NCBI GenBank assembly: GCA_026125795.1
Contig: JAHCKM010000001.1
Location: 558,001-622,000 of the forward strand
Length of the DNA: 64,000 bases
Reading direction: 5' to 3'
Source of the DNA: Burkholderiaceae bacterium
Lineage (GTDB): Bacteria > Pseudomonadota > Gammaproteobacteria > Burkholderiales > Burkholderiaceae_C
The translations under genes and the position numbers were made by a program. Shown here one piece after another: positions 52,147 through 62,747 of this stretch. A model generated the notes under the pieces. The model worked only from the letters and a program-made list of their open reading frames with translations. It was not told where the DNA came from and searched no databases. How positions within the stretch are numbered: position 1 is the stretch's first letter; the number at the start of each line of letters is the position of its first letter.

Positions 52147-53688
52147 CATCTCCGCGCGGGCCCACACCGTGACCGCGTGCGGCGGCAGCGCGTCGCGCGT
52201 GCGCGTTTCGAGCCAGAAGCGGCGCAGCAGGTTGCCGGCCACCCTGAGGCGGTAGTGCGCGCTGGCACGCAGGTCGGTCAGCGGCTGGAAGTCTTGTGCC
52301 AACGCGGCGGCCGCGCGCTCGACGGCGGCTTCGTTCCAGCTCTGTCCCAGCACCGCACGTTCGGCCGCCGGCGCACGCTTGACCGTGGCCGCCATGCCGC
52401 CGAACACGAAGCGCACGTCGCGCACCACATCGCCGTCGAGCCGCACGCGCGCCGCCACGAACACCGCCGAGATGTCGCTGTCGAAGCGTTTGCTGATCTT
52501 GTAGGCGCGCAGCGGCGATTCGAACGCGGAAAGCGGCACTTCGATCGCCTGCACGAACTCGCCGCGTTCGAGGCGGTTGACCATGTAGTCGACGTAGAAC
52601 TCGGCCAGCGGCAAACGCCGCGCCCGCTCGCCGCGGCGCAGCACGATCTGCGCATCGAGCGCGATCAGCACCGGCGCGCTGTCGCCGATGGGCGAGCCGT
52701 TGGCCACGTTGCCGCCCATCGTGCCCATGTGGCGGATCGGCGGCGACGCAAAACGCAGCCAGGCTTCGGTGAGCGACGGCGCACGCTGCGCCAGCGCGGC
52801 CCACGCCTGCTCCAGCGATGCCGCGGCACCGATCGACAACACGCCGTCGCGCGCCGTGATGCGTTTGAGCTCGGTCACCTCGCCCACGTAGACGATGTCG
52901 CCCAGATCACGCATCTGCTTGTTGACCCACAGCCCGATGTCGGTGGCCCCGGCCAGCAAGCGCGCGTGCGGCCACTCGAGACGCGCGCGCGCCAGGTCCT
53001 TCAGCGTGCGCGGCGCGATGAAGTGATCGGTGCGGCCGGGCTGGTGCGCGCTCGGCAACTTGAGCACCAGCTGGCGCCGCGGCAGCGTGCGCAAGGCCTC
53101 GGCTGCCGCCTGCAGCGGCAGCCGCTTCACCGGCAGCTCGAACATGCGCTGGCCGGCGTCGAGAATCGGCCGGTAGCCGGTGCAGCGGCACAGGTTGCCG
53201 GCGATCTCGTCGGCGATCTGCTGGCGCGTGGGCTTGTTTCGTTTGCCGGCAAAACGTTCGTAGCATGCGACGAGCGACATCACGAAGCCTGGCGTGCAGA
53301 AGCCGCACTGCGAGCCGTGGCAGTCGACCATCGCCCGCTGCACGGGGTGCAGCTCGTCGGTGCCTACCGGGTGACCGTTGGTGCCCACGGGGTGCACGCC
53401 GTTGCCGCCGGCGTCGCGCACGTCTTCCACCGTGAACAGCGCCTTGCCGTGCAAGGTGGGCAGGAAACGGATGCAGGCATTGATCGTCTGCAGCTCGAGC
53501 CTGCCGCCGCGCGCCGGCTCGCCGACGATCACCGTGCAGGCGCCGCAGTCGCCCTCGGCACAGCCTTCCTTGGTGCCGGTGCAGCGCGCGTCTTCGCGCA
53601 GCCATTGCAGCACGGTGCGCGTGGGGGCTGCATCGGTCAGCTCGACCAGACGGCCGCGGTGGTAGAACGTGATCGCGCGCGTGCTCAT
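52141..53688 (-). CDS. xdhA: Xanthine dehydrogenase small subunit (2Fe-2S and FAD)
   Basis: A 515-residue subunit that passes electrons from the molybdenum site to NAD. The first [2Fe-2S] domain has Cys43, Cys48, Cys51 and Cys72 ([13 protein letters not shown]), the second Cys128, Cys131, Cys167 and Cys169 ([24 protein letters not shown]). The FAD domain follows from about 225 ([34 protein letters not shown]). Between the iron-sulphur domains is a small repeat-like insert ([19 protein letters not shown]). The start at 53688 gives the family's normal N-terminus. It is divergent from guanine deaminase. Confidence 0.9.
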   Translation of the reverse strand: MSTRAITFYHRGRLVELTDAAPTRTVLQWLREDARCTGTKEGCAEGDCGACTVIVGEPARGGRLELQTINACIRFLPTLHGKALFTVEDVRDAGGNGVHPVGTNGHPVGTDELHPVQRAMVDCHGSQCGFCTPGFVMSLVACYERFAGKRNKPTRQQIADEIAGNLCRCTGYRPILDAGQRMFELPVKRLPLQAAAEALRTLPRRQLVLKLPSAHQPGRTDHFIAPRTLKDLARARLEWPHARLLAGATDIGLWVNKQMRDLGDIVYVGEVTELKRITARDGVLSIGAAASLEQAWAALAQRAPSLTEAWLRFASPPIRHMGTMGGNVANGSPIGDSAPVLIALDAQIVLRRGERARRLPLAEFYVDYMVNRLERGEFVQAIEVPLSAFESPLRAYKISKRFDSDISAVFVAARVRLDGDVVRDVRFVFGGMAATVKRAPAAERAVLGQSWNEAAVERAAAALAQDFQPLTDLRASAHYRLRVAGNLLRRFWLETRTRDALPPHAVTVWARAEMT

Positions 53689-53695
53689 CTCGATG

Positions 53696-53724
53696 CGGTT
53701 GCGTGCCCACAGGGTTCGCAACCG
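53696..53724. promoter_or_regulatory. Operator-like inverted repeat between xdhA and guaD
   Basis: CGGTTGCG (53696-53703) and CGCAACCG (53717-53724) are perfect complements 13 bases apart, so half-site centres are 21 bases apart, two helical turns. The repeat starts eight bases upstream of xdhA. A regulator bound here would affect both divergent genes; no regulator gene is nearby. Confidence 0.55.
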
Positions 53725-53747
53725 GTGTGCCAGCCGGTGAGGGCCAC

Positions 53748-53753
53748 TATAGT
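53748..53753 (+). promoter_or_regulatory. Candidate -10 element for guaD
   Basis: TATAGT lies nine bases before the guaD ATG (53763), so transcription would start at or just before the start codon, implying a leaderless or nearly leaderless message. No good -35 is seen, which fits a regulated promoter. Confidence 0.35.
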
Positions 53754-53762
53754 CCAGCGGAC

Positions 53763-55163
53763 ATGAGCGGTGGGCAACCCATTCCTCGCCGCGCGCTGCG
53801 CGCGGACCTGCTCGACTTCACCGGCGACCCGGGGCTCGGTGCACCGAGCCTCGGCGCGGTGCGCCATCGCCCGGACCACTGGCTGCTGATCGAGCATGGG
53901 CGCATCGCCGCGGTGCGGCCCGGCGCGCAGGCGCCCGGTCCCGACTGGCTGTGCGAAGACCACCGCGGCCGGCTGATCCTGCCGGGTTTCATCGATACCC
54001 ATGTGCACAGCCCGCAGCTGGACGTGATCGGCAGCTACGGCACCGAGCTGCTCGACTGGCTCGAGACCTACACCTTCCCGGCCGAGCGGCGCTATGCCGA
54101 CGCCGGCGTGGCCGAGCAGGGCGCGGCGGTCTTCCTCGACGCCCTGCTGGCCCGCGGCACCACCGCGGCGGTGGTGTTCCCGACGGTGCACAAGGTCTCG
54201 GCCGACCGCCTGTTCGCGGCCGCCGAGCAGCGCGGCATGCGCGTGATCGCCGGCAAGGTGCTGATGGACCGCAACGCGCCGGACGGCCTGCGCGACGACG
54301 TCGCCGGCGCCGAGCGCGACTGCCTCGACCTGATCGCGCGCTGGCACGGCAAGGCGCGCCTGGCCTATGCGGTGACCGTGCGCTTCGCGCCGACCAGCAC
54401 GCCGGCGCAACTGGCGATGGCCGGCGCACTCTGCAGCGCCGACCCGACGCTCTACATGCAGACCCACGTGGCCGAGAACCGCGCCGAGGTGCAGTGGGTG
54501 CGTGAGCTGTTCCCCGACGCACGCAGCTACCTCGACGTCTACGCCCGCGCCGGGCTGCTGCACCCGCGCAGCGTGCTGGCGCACGGCATCTGGCTCGACG
54601 ACGAAGACCGCGCCGCGCTGCGTGACGCCGGCGCGCAGATCGCGCACAGCCCCTCGTCCAACCTGTTCCTCGGCAGCGGGCTGTTCCGCTGGCGCGACGC
54701 CGAGGCCGGCGGCGCGGCCGTCAGCCTGGCCAGCGACGTGGGTGGCGGCACCAGCCTGTCGATGCAGCGCACGATGGCCGATGCCTACCGCGTGCAGGCG
54801 CTGCGCGGCGTGCGGCTGAGCGCGTTCAAGGCGCTGCACACCGCCACGCTCGGCGCCGCACAGGCGCTGAAGCTCGACCACGAGATCGGCAGCCTCGAGC
54901 CGGGGCGCATGGCCGACCTGACCGTGTGGGACTGGGCCAGCGGCCCGGTGGCGCGCGCGCGCGACGCACTGGCACGCGACCTGCACGAGCGCCTGTTCGC
55001 ATGGATGATGTTGGGCGACGAGCGTTACCTGGTCACCACGCTGGTGGCCGGGCGCACCCAATACATGCGCCGGGGCAACGATTCCGGTGCGCCGCCGCCG
55101 GGCCGCCCGAAGACGGCAGCGCCCCCTCGGGGGGCCGACGCCGCAAGGCGGCATGGGGGCTGA
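53763..55163 (+). CDS. guaD: Guanine deaminase
   Basis: A 466-residue amidohydrolase converting guanine to xanthine. Zinc and catalytic residues lie in LPGFIDTHVHSPQLD, MQTHVAENRAEVQWV, SVLAHGIWLDDED and LASDVGGGTSLSMQ; GSYGTELLDWLETYTFPAE is characteristic of GuaD. The last 25 or so residues (GAPPPGRPKTAAPPRG onwards) are not enzyme-like: they are translated from intergenic repeat tract (e), which has supplied a new C-terminus. It is divergent from xdhA, whose enzyme uses its product. Confidence 0.9.
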   Translation: MSGGQPIPRRALRADLLDFTGDPGLGAPSLGAVRHRPDHWLLIEHGRIAAVRPGAQAPGPDWLCEDHRGRLILPGFIDTHVHSPQLDVIGSYGTELLDWLETYTFPAERRYADAGVAEQGAAVFLDALLARGTTAAVVFPTVHKVSADRLFAAAEQRGMRVIAGKVLMDRNAPDGLRDDVAGAERDCLDLIARWHGKARLAYAVTVRFAPTSTPAQLAMAGALCSADPTLYMQTHVAENRAEVQWVRELFPDARSYLDVYARAGLLHPRSVLAHGIWLDDEDRAALRDAGAQIAHSPSSNLFLGSGLFRWRDAEAGGAAVSLASDVGGGTSLSMQRTMADAYRVQALRGVRLSAFKALHTATLGAAQALKLDHEIGSLEPGRMADLTVWDWASGPVARARDALARDLHERLFAWMMLGDERYLVTTLVAGRTQYMRRGNDSGAPPPGRPKTAAPPRGADAARRHGG

Positions 55164-55164
55164 C
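55084..55164. repeat. Short intergenic repeat tract (e), overlapping the guaD 3' end
   Basis: The tract has CCGGGCCGCCCGAAGACGG, the hairpin core GCCCCCTCGGGGGGC and the end GGCATGGGGGCTGAC. The same order of elements occurs in tract (d). It runs through the last codons and stop of guaD. Confidence 0.6.
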
Positions 55165-55178
55165 AGTGGAGGTTCTTC

Positions 55179-56702
55179 ATGGCACAGCCGCCGCGGCTTG
55201 AGCTGATCGGCATCGGCAAGCAGTACCCGGCCGTCAAGGCCAACGACCGCGTCAACCTGCGCGTCAAGCCCGGCGAGATCCACGCCGTGCTGGGCGAGAA
55301 CGGCGCGGGCAAGTCGACCATGATGAAGATGATCTACGGCGCGGTCCGCCCCGACGAGGGCGAGATCCGCTGGAACGGCCAGAAGGTCGAGATCGCCTCG
55401 CCGGCGCAGGCCCGCGCGCTCGGCATCAGCATGGTCTACCAGCACTTCTCGCTGTTCGACACGCTGACCGCGGCCGAGAACGTCTGGCTCGGCCTGGACA
55501 AGAGCCTCTCGCTCGCGGACGTGACGGCGCGCATCGGCCAGGTGGCCAAGAGCTACGGGCTGGACGTCGACCCGGCGCGCCCGGTGCACACGCTCTCGGT
55601 GGGCGAGCGCCAGCGCGTGGAGATCGTGCGCGCGCTGCTCACCAATCCCAAGCTGCTGATCCTCGACGAGCCGACCTCGGTGCTGACGCCGCAGGCGGTC
55701 GAGACGCTGTTCGTCACGCTGCGACAGCTCGCCGACGAGGGCTGCTCGATCCTCTACATCAGCCACAAGCTCGACGAGATCCGCGCGCTGTGCCACCACT
55801 GCACGGTGCTGCGCGGCGGCAAGGTCACCGGCGAGGTCGACCCGACGCAGGAGACCAACGCCAGCCTGTCGCGCCTGATGATCGGCGCCGAGCCGCCCTC
55901 GCTGCAGCACATCCAGGCGAAGCTCGGCGGCACGGTGCTGGCAGTGAAGGGCCTGTCGGTGCCCAAGGCCGACCCGTTCGCCACCGCGCTGACCGACATC
56001 GGCTTCGAGGTGCGCGCCGGCGAGATCGTCGGCATCGCCGGCGTCTCCGGCAACGGCCAGCAGGAGCTGATGGCTGCGCTCTCGGGCGAGGACCTGCGCG
56101 CGCCGGCCGGCTCGATCACGCTGTTCGGCCAGGACATCGCGCACGACTCGCCGCGCCGCCGGCGCAAGGAAGGGCTGCACTTCGTGCCCGAGGAGCGCCT
56201 GGGCCGCGGTGCGGTGCCCACGCTCTCGCTGGCGCAGAACACGCTGCTGACGCGCACCGGCACGGTGGACCGCAGCGGCTGGATCCGCACCGGCGAGGTG
56301 AAGAAGCTCGCGGAGGACCTGATCCGCCGCTTCAACGTCAAGGCCGGCGGGCCGGAGGCGGCTGCGAAGTCGCTCTCGGGCGGCAACCTGCAGAAGTTCA
56401 TCGTCGGTCGCGAGATCGATGCCAACCCGAAGCTGCTGATCGTCTCGCAGCCCACCTGGGGCGTGGATGTCGGCGCCGCGGCGCAGATCCGCGGCGAGCT
56501 GCTGAAGCTGCGCGACGCCGGCTGCGCCGTGCTGGTGGTCAGCGAGGAGCTCGACGAGCTGTTCGAGATCTGCGACCGGCTGGTGGTCATCGCGCAGGGC
56601 CGGGTGTCGCCCAGCATTGCCACCTCGAAGGCCACCATCGAGATGATCGGCGAGTGGATGAGTGGTCTCTGGAACAAGGAGGCGCTCCATGCTGAAGCTT
56701 GA
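55179..56702 (+). CDS. Nucleoside/purine ABC transporter ATP-binding protein (BMP-type)
   Basis: A 507-residue double ATPase of the sugar/nucleoside-importer type. The first half has Walker A GENGAGKST (39-47), LSVGERQRVEIVRAL and LLILDEPTSVLTP; the second has a degenerate Walker A (GVSGNGQQE), LSGGNLQKFIVGREI and LLIVSQPTWGVDVG, the divergence usual for this family. It powers the two permeases encoded downstream. A GGAGG site precedes the ATG, 15 bases after guaD. Confidence 0.9.
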   Translation: MAQPPRLELIGIGKQYPAVKANDRVNLRVKPGEIHAVLGENGAGKSTMMKMIYGAVRPDEGEIRWNGQKVEIASPAQARALGISMVYQHFSLFDTLTAAENVWLGLDKSLSLADVTARIGQVAKSYGLDVDPARPVHTLSVGERQRVEIVRALLTNPKLLILDEPTSVLTPQAVETLFVTLRQLADEGCSILYISHKLDEIRALCHHCTVLRGGKVTGEVDPTQETNASLSRLMIGAEPPSLQHIQAKLGGTVLAVKGLSVPKADPFATALTDIGFEVRAGEIVGIAGVSGNGQQELMAALSGEDLRAPAGSITLFGQDIAHDSPRRRRKEGLHFVPEERLGRGAVPTLSLAQNTLLTRTGTVDRSGWIRTGEVKKLAEDLIRRFNVKAGGPEAAAKSLSGGNLQKFIVGREIDANPKLLIVSQPTWGVDVGAAAQIRGELLKLRDAGCAVLVVSEELDELFEICDRLVVIAQGRVSPSIATSKATIEMIGEWMSGLWNKEALHAEA

Positions 56703-57807
56703 AGCCCGCCCGGAAGCGTCGAAGTTCATGTCCATCGCCTCGCCGCTGCTGGCGCTGGCGATCACGGTCGTGATCGGCACCATCCTGTTCGTCGCACTCG
56801 GCAAGGACCCGGTGCGCGGCCTGCAGGTGTTTTTCGTCGAGCCGGTCAAGAGCCTGTACGCGCTCTCCGAGCTGGCGATGAAGGCCACGCCGCTGCTGCT
56901 GATCGCGCTCGGCCTGGCGGTGTGCTTCCGCTCGAACGTGTGGAACATCGGCGCCGAGGGCCAGTTCATCCTCGGGGCGATCTTCGCGAGCGGTGTGGCC
57001 ATGCAGGCCACGCCCGACACCGGGCGCTGGATCGTCGTGCCGGTGCTGCTGGCCGGCGTGCTGGGCGGCATGGTGTGGGCCGGCATCGTGGCACTGCTGC
57101 GCGACCGCTTCAACGCCAGCGAGATCCTGGTCAGCCTGATGCTCGTGTACGTGGCCGACATGGTGCTCGGCTACCTCGTCTACGGGCCCTGGAAGGACCC
57201 GGCCGGCTACAACTTCCCGCAGACCATCACCTTCGCCGCGCCCACCAAGGTGCCGCGGTTGATCGAAGGCTTTCGGCTCAACATCGGTGTGTTGATCGCA
57301 CTGGCTGGGGTCGGATTGACGTGGTTGTTCCTGTTTCGCACCCATCGAGGCTTTGCGCTGCAGGTGGGTGGCCTGGCGCCGGCGGCCGCGCGATATGCCG
57401 GCTTCTCGTCGCGCCGTGCGTTGTGGACCGCGCTGCTGATCTCGGGTGCGTTGGCCGGCCTCGCCGGTGCGCTCGAAGCCGCCGGTCCGCTGGGCCAGCT
57501 CACCCCGTACGTGCCGGTGGGCTACGGCTTCGCGGCGATCATCGTCGCCTTCGTCGGCCGGCTGCATCCGGTGGGCGTGGTGTTCGCGGGGATCCTGATG
57601 AGCATGTTCTACATCGGCGGCGAGCTGGCGCAATCGCGCCTGGGGCTGCCGAAGTCGCTCACCGGTGTATTTCAGGGACTGCTGTTGTTCGCGCTGTTGG
57701 CGTGCGACACGTTGATTCACTACCGGGTGCGGTGGCGGTCCGCGGCGAAGCCGGCTGTGGCGTCGTCGACGGTGAGCGTGTCGGCGACGGCGAAGGAGGG
57801 CGCTTGA
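56689..57807 (+). CDS. Nucleoside/purine ABC transporter permease 1
   Basis: A 372-residue permease of the BMP/YufP-like group with about nine helices. Landmarks are MKATPLLLIALGLAVCFRSN, VWNIGAEGQFILGAI, FNASEILVSLMLVYVAD and VGYGFAAIIVAFVGRLHP. The ATG overlaps the ATPase gene by 14 bases, with AAGGAGG just upstream. The Ser/Ala-rich tail (SSTVSVSATAKEGA) is not conserved. The second permease gene follows only after the 530-bp repeat. Confidence 0.88.
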   Translation: MLKLEARPEASKFMSIASPLLALAITVVIGTILFVALGKDPVRGLQVFFVEPVKSLYALSELAMKATPLLLIALGLAVCFRSNVWNIGAEGQFILGAIFASGVAMQATPDTGRWIVVPVLLAGVLGGMVWAGIVALLRDRFNASEILVSLMLVYVADMVLGYLVYGPWKDPAGYNFPQTITFAAPTKVPRLIEGFRLNIGVLIALAGVGLTWLFLFRTHRGFALQVGGLAPAAARYAGFSSRRALWTALLISGALAGLAGALEAAGPLGQLTPYVPVGYGFAAIIVAFVGRLHPVGVVFAGILMSMFYIGGELAQSRLGLPKSLTGVFQGLLLFALLACDTLIHYRVRWRSAAKPAVASSTVSVSATAKEGA

Positions 57808-57829
57808 GATGTTGGCATGCGGTGTGATG

Positions 57830-58362
57830 GCGCGGCGCGGCGGGCGGTACCCGGGGTGGGCTCCTACTGGGTCGGTCGGCGCTGCGCGCCGACTTCGCTG
57901 CGGTGCTCCCATCACAAGGGCGGCTGCGATGCCGCTCGCAAGCGGCGCTGAACGCGCCGCTGCTTCATGGCTTCTCGCCGGTCCGGCGCTCAAAGCGCGC
58001 CGGACTTCCCCTTGTGCTGGTCCGCTCCTCGCCGCCCCACAAGTCGCCCACCCCGGATACCGCCCACCGCGCAGAGACGCTCGTGGTGTGCGTCGTGGAA
58101 TACCTCGGTGGTTCTGCAAAGCCGGGGTCGGGTGTGCGCCGGCAGCGACATCTGCGGCGCCGAGGACCGCAGAGCGCATGGCCGCGCGCGCGCAGCGCGC
58201 GCCTCAACGTCTGACTCGCGTCGACTGTTCGAGTGCAACGACCGAAGGGAGTGAAGCGAGTTTCGACGCGGGCCATGCGATCGAGGACCGGAGGGGAGTC
58301 GGCCGCAGGCCGACCGCCGCAGCCGAGCGCCGGCGCAGACCCGGCCACGGCTTTGCGCGCTC
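57830..58362 (-). repeat. 530-bp intergenic repeat, copy B (inverted relative to copy A at 27.1 kb)
   Basis: This fills most of the 597-base gap that separates the two permease genes of one transporter operon. The reverse complement aligns with 27086-27616 from edge to edge. Hairpins include GTCGGCC-TGC-GGCCGAC, GTCCGGCGC/GCGCCGGAC with a 7-base loop, and GTCGGCGC-GCA-GCGCCGAC. There are no terminal inverted repeats and no common reading frame, so it does not look like a classical insertion sequence. It must be transcribed with the operon unless a promoter lies between. Confidence 0.85.
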
Positions 58363-58404
58363 TGTCCGCGGCTTCGCGTGCTCGGTCTAACCCAAGACAA
58401 CAAG

Positions 58405-59325
58405 ATGGACGCCTTCGCATTGCTCCTGGCCGCCACCTTCAACGCCGGCACCGTGCTGGCGATCGCCGCGCTCGGCCTCCTGATCAACGAACGTGCCGGC
58501 ATCGTCAACCTCGGGGCCGAAGGCATGATGCTGGTGGCCGCGATCGCCGGTTTCGCCACCGCGGTGCACACCGGCAACGACTGGCTCGCCTTCGGCGCCG
58601 GCGCGCTGGCCGGCGCGCTGATGGCCGCGGCCTTCGGCGTGCTGGTGATTTGGCTGAACACCAACCAGTACGCCACCGGCCTGGCCCTGAGCCTGTTCGG
58701 GGCCGGCTTCTCGGCCTTCGCGGGCATCGCCTACACGCAGGAGAAGCTGTCCGAGCGGCCGCATTTCGAGATCCCGTTCCTGGCCGACATCCCGTTCGTC
58801 GGGCCGGCCGTGTTCAAGCAGCATCCGATGGTGTACTTCGCCGTCGCGCTGACGCTCGGGCTGGCGTGGTTCCTGTACCGCTCCCGCGCCGGGCTGGTGC
58901 TGCGCGCGGTCGGCGAGTCGCCCGAATCGGCCCACGCACTCGGCTACCCGGTGCGCCGCATCCGCCTGCTGGCGGTGGTGGTGGGCGGGGCGCTGTGCGG
59001 TGTCGCCGGGGCCTACATCTCGGTGATCTACACGCCGCTGTGGGTCGAGGGCATGATCGCCGGCAAGGGCTGGATCGCGCTCGCGCTCACCACCTTCGCC
59101 ACCTGGCGACCGGCACGTGTCTTGCTCGGTGCCTACCTGTTCGGCGGCGTCACCATGCTGCAATTCCACCTGCAGGGCGAGGGCGTGCAGGTGCCGAGCC
59201 AGTTCCTGACCATGCTGCCCTATGTCGCGACCATCGTCGTGCTGGTGCTGATCTCGCGCAACGCCGCGTGGATCCGCATCAACATGCCGGCCTCGCTGGG
59301 CAAGCCGTTCTACCCCGGCTCGTGA
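58405..59325 (+). CDS. Nucleoside/purine ABC transporter permease 2
   Basis: A 306-residue permease of the YufQ-like group, partner of permease 1. Landmarks are LIAALGLLINERAGIVNLGA-like AIAALGLLINERAGIVNLG, EGMMLVAAIAGFATAV, GLVLRAVGESPESAHALGY and EGMIAGKGWIALALTTFATW. About eight helices. It lies downstream of repeat copy B, an unusual 597-base gap in an operon that is normally gapless. A ribosome-binding site before the ATG is weak (CCCAAGACAACAAG). Confidence 0.88.
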   Translation: MDAFALLLAATFNAGTVLAIAALGLLINERAGIVNLGAEGMMLVAAIAGFATAVHTGNDWLAFGAGALAGALMAAAFGVLVIWLNTNQYATGLALSLFGAGFSAFAGIAYTQEKLSERPHFEIPFLADIPFVGPAVFKQHPMVYFAVALTLGLAWFLYRSRAGLVLRAVGESPESAHALGYPVRRIRLLAVVVGGALCGVAGAYISVIYTPLWVEGMIAGKGWIALALTTFATWRPARVLLGAYLFGGVTMLQFHLQGEGVQVPSQFLTMLPYVATIVVLVLISRNAAWIRINMPASLGKPFYPGS

Positions 59326-59329
59326 GTCA

Positions 59330-59402
59330 ACGAAGGGCCGCTTCCGAGTCGACTCGACCCCCTCGGGCGGCGGCGGCTCTTGCCGCCGCCTGGTGGCGCA
59401 CG
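59330..59402. repeat. Short intergenic repeat tract (f)
   Basis: The tract has GACCCCCTCGGGCGG and the perfect hairpin GGCGGCGGC-TCTT-GCCGCCGCC. It separates permease 2 from the binding-protein gene and may attenuate or terminate transcription there. Confidence 0.45.
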
Positions 59403-59420
59403 GTACCCAGGCCAGCGCCG

Positions 59421-59426
59421 CATAAT
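59421..59426 (+). promoter_or_regulatory. Candidate -10 element upstream of the BMP lipoprotein gene
   Basis: CATAAT, one mismatch from the TATAAT consensus, lies 24 bases before the ATG of the binding-protein gene and just after repeat tract (f). A separate promoter would allow the high expression usual for binding proteins. No clear -35 is seen. Confidence 0.3.
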
Positions 59427-59449
59427 TCCGCACTTCACCCGGAGGATCC

Positions 59450-61688
<2,239 letters not shown>

Positions 61689-61691
61689 TTC

Positions 61692-62180
61692 ATGGACGCG
61701 ACCCGTCGCGACTACTTTCGCCGGGCTCCATTGCTGCAGCGTCAGCTCGGCGTGTTGGTGCTGATCGGGCTGGTGCTCACGTGGTTGATGTCGCACGCGC
61801 CGTGGCGCTGGCTGGAGCTGTTGTGCGTGGCGCTGCTCTGGGTTTGCGGCGCCGCGGTCTTCGTGGTGTCGGCGCGGCTGTTCACCCGCCACCATCCGGC
61901 GATCTCGCTGTTCAACGACCGGCTGTGGTTCCGCGGCCTGCGCGAGCAGGTGGTGATGCTGCGCAACGTGCGCGCCGCGGAGTTCGTCGAAGCGCGCATC
62001 GCCGGGCTGCCGTGGCGCTTCATCGAGCTGACGCTGGGAGACCCGCGGGGTCGCGACGCGGGTGTGGATGCCGAGAGCGTGCGCGTGCCGCTGGACACCA
62101 TCGACGTCGACGTCCAGGAGATGCTGGCGCTGATCCGGGAGCGCGCCGCCCAGCAGCGCGAACTCAGTACGGTGCGCTGA
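61692..62180 (+). CDS. Small membrane protein of unknown function, 162 aa
   Basis: Two adjacent hydrophobic helices (LGVLVLIGLVLTWLM, LELLCVALLWVCGAAVFVV) followed by a soluble domain of about 100 residues (HHPAISLFNDRLWFRGLREQ, VPLDTIDVDVQEMLALI). The layout recalls small PH-like or DUF2244-type membrane proteins that present a beta domain to the cytoplasm, but I cannot assign a family. It begins three bases after the deaminase stop, so it is probably co-transcribed with it. Confidence 0.65.
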   Translation: MDATRRDYFRRAPLLQRQLGVLVLIGLVLTWLMSHAPWRWLELLCVALLWVCGAAVFVVSARLFTRHHPAISLFNDRLWFRGLREQVVMLRNVRAAEFVEARIAGLPWRFIELTLGDPRGRDAGVDAESVRVPLDTIDVDVQEMLALIRERAAQQRELSTVR

Positions 62181-62225
62181 GCTTTGATGCTCGACGTATA
62201 GTGGTTGCGACGCGCGCCGCGTCGC

Positions 62226-62388
62226 ACGATGAAAAAGCCCCCACGCCCGCTTCGCTCGCTGCCCTGGCAGGGCGCATTGGCCGCAGGCGGCCAACCCCTC
62301 TCCAGACCGGGACGGTCCACTGGACGGTCCCGGTTTGGGTTCGGCCCCAGAGCAGCGCCGGCAACTCCGGGCCGCCGGGCGCCCCTGG
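62226..62388. repeat. Intergenic repeat tract (g), homologous to tract (d)
   Basis: From AAAGCCCCCACGCCCGC to GGGCCGCCGGGCGCC, this element aligns with the reverse complement of tract (d) at 51965-52120. It carries the dyad ACCGGGACGGTCCA-C-TGGACGGTCCCGGT (62306-62334, one mismatched pair), matching in place the hairpin of (d) although the stem sequence differs. It fills the gap before cutA. Confidence 0.65.
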
Positions 62389-62389
62389 C

Positions 62390-62719
62390 ATGACCCCGAT
62401 CGCCGTCGTTACCACCGTGGGCAGCCGCGCCGAGGCGCAGTCACTGGCGCACGCGCTGGTGCAGCGGCGTCTTGCGGCATGCGCGCAGATCTCCGACATC
62501 CGCAGCGTGTACCGCTGGCAGGGCCGCATCGAACAGGCCGACGAGTGCCGCGTGGTGATCAAGACCACGCGCGAGCGTTACGCCGACGTCGAGCAGGCCA
62601 TCCGCGAGCTGCACAGCTACGAGCTGCCGGCGATCCACGCGTGGGCCTTCGACGCGATCCATGCGCCTTATGCCGACTGGATCGCGCAGTCTTGCGACGC
62701 TGCGACGTCGGATCCGTGA
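62390..62719 (+). CDS. cutA: CutA divalent-cation tolerance protein
   Basis: A 109-residue CutA1 protein, a trimeric ferredoxin-like fold implicated in copper tolerance. Diagnostic segments are VVTTVGSRAEAQSLAHALVQ, RLAACAQISDIRSVYRWQG (with the metal-linked Cys), ECRVVIKTTRERYADVE and YELPAIHAWAFDAIH. The ATG at 62390 directly follows repeat tract (g), and no ribosome-binding site is evident there. Confidence 0.9.
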   Translation: MTPIAVVTTVGSRAEAQSLAHALVQRRLAACAQISDIRSVYRWQGRIEQADECRVVIKTTRERYADVEQAIRELHSYELPAIHAWAFDAIHAPYADWIAQSCDAATSDP

Positions 62720-62747
62720 TCGACCCTCTTCCCGGAGTCTGTTTGCC

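Noticed and set aside
53685..57161. Long open frame (over 1100 codons) opposite guaD and the transporter genes
   Set aside because: It is the antisense of well-recognised enzymes and contains no motif of its own.
57903..58214. Open frame of about 100 codons on the plus strand inside repeat copy B
   Set aside because: It shares only part of its length with the copy A frame before a frameshift, so it is not a conserved gene.
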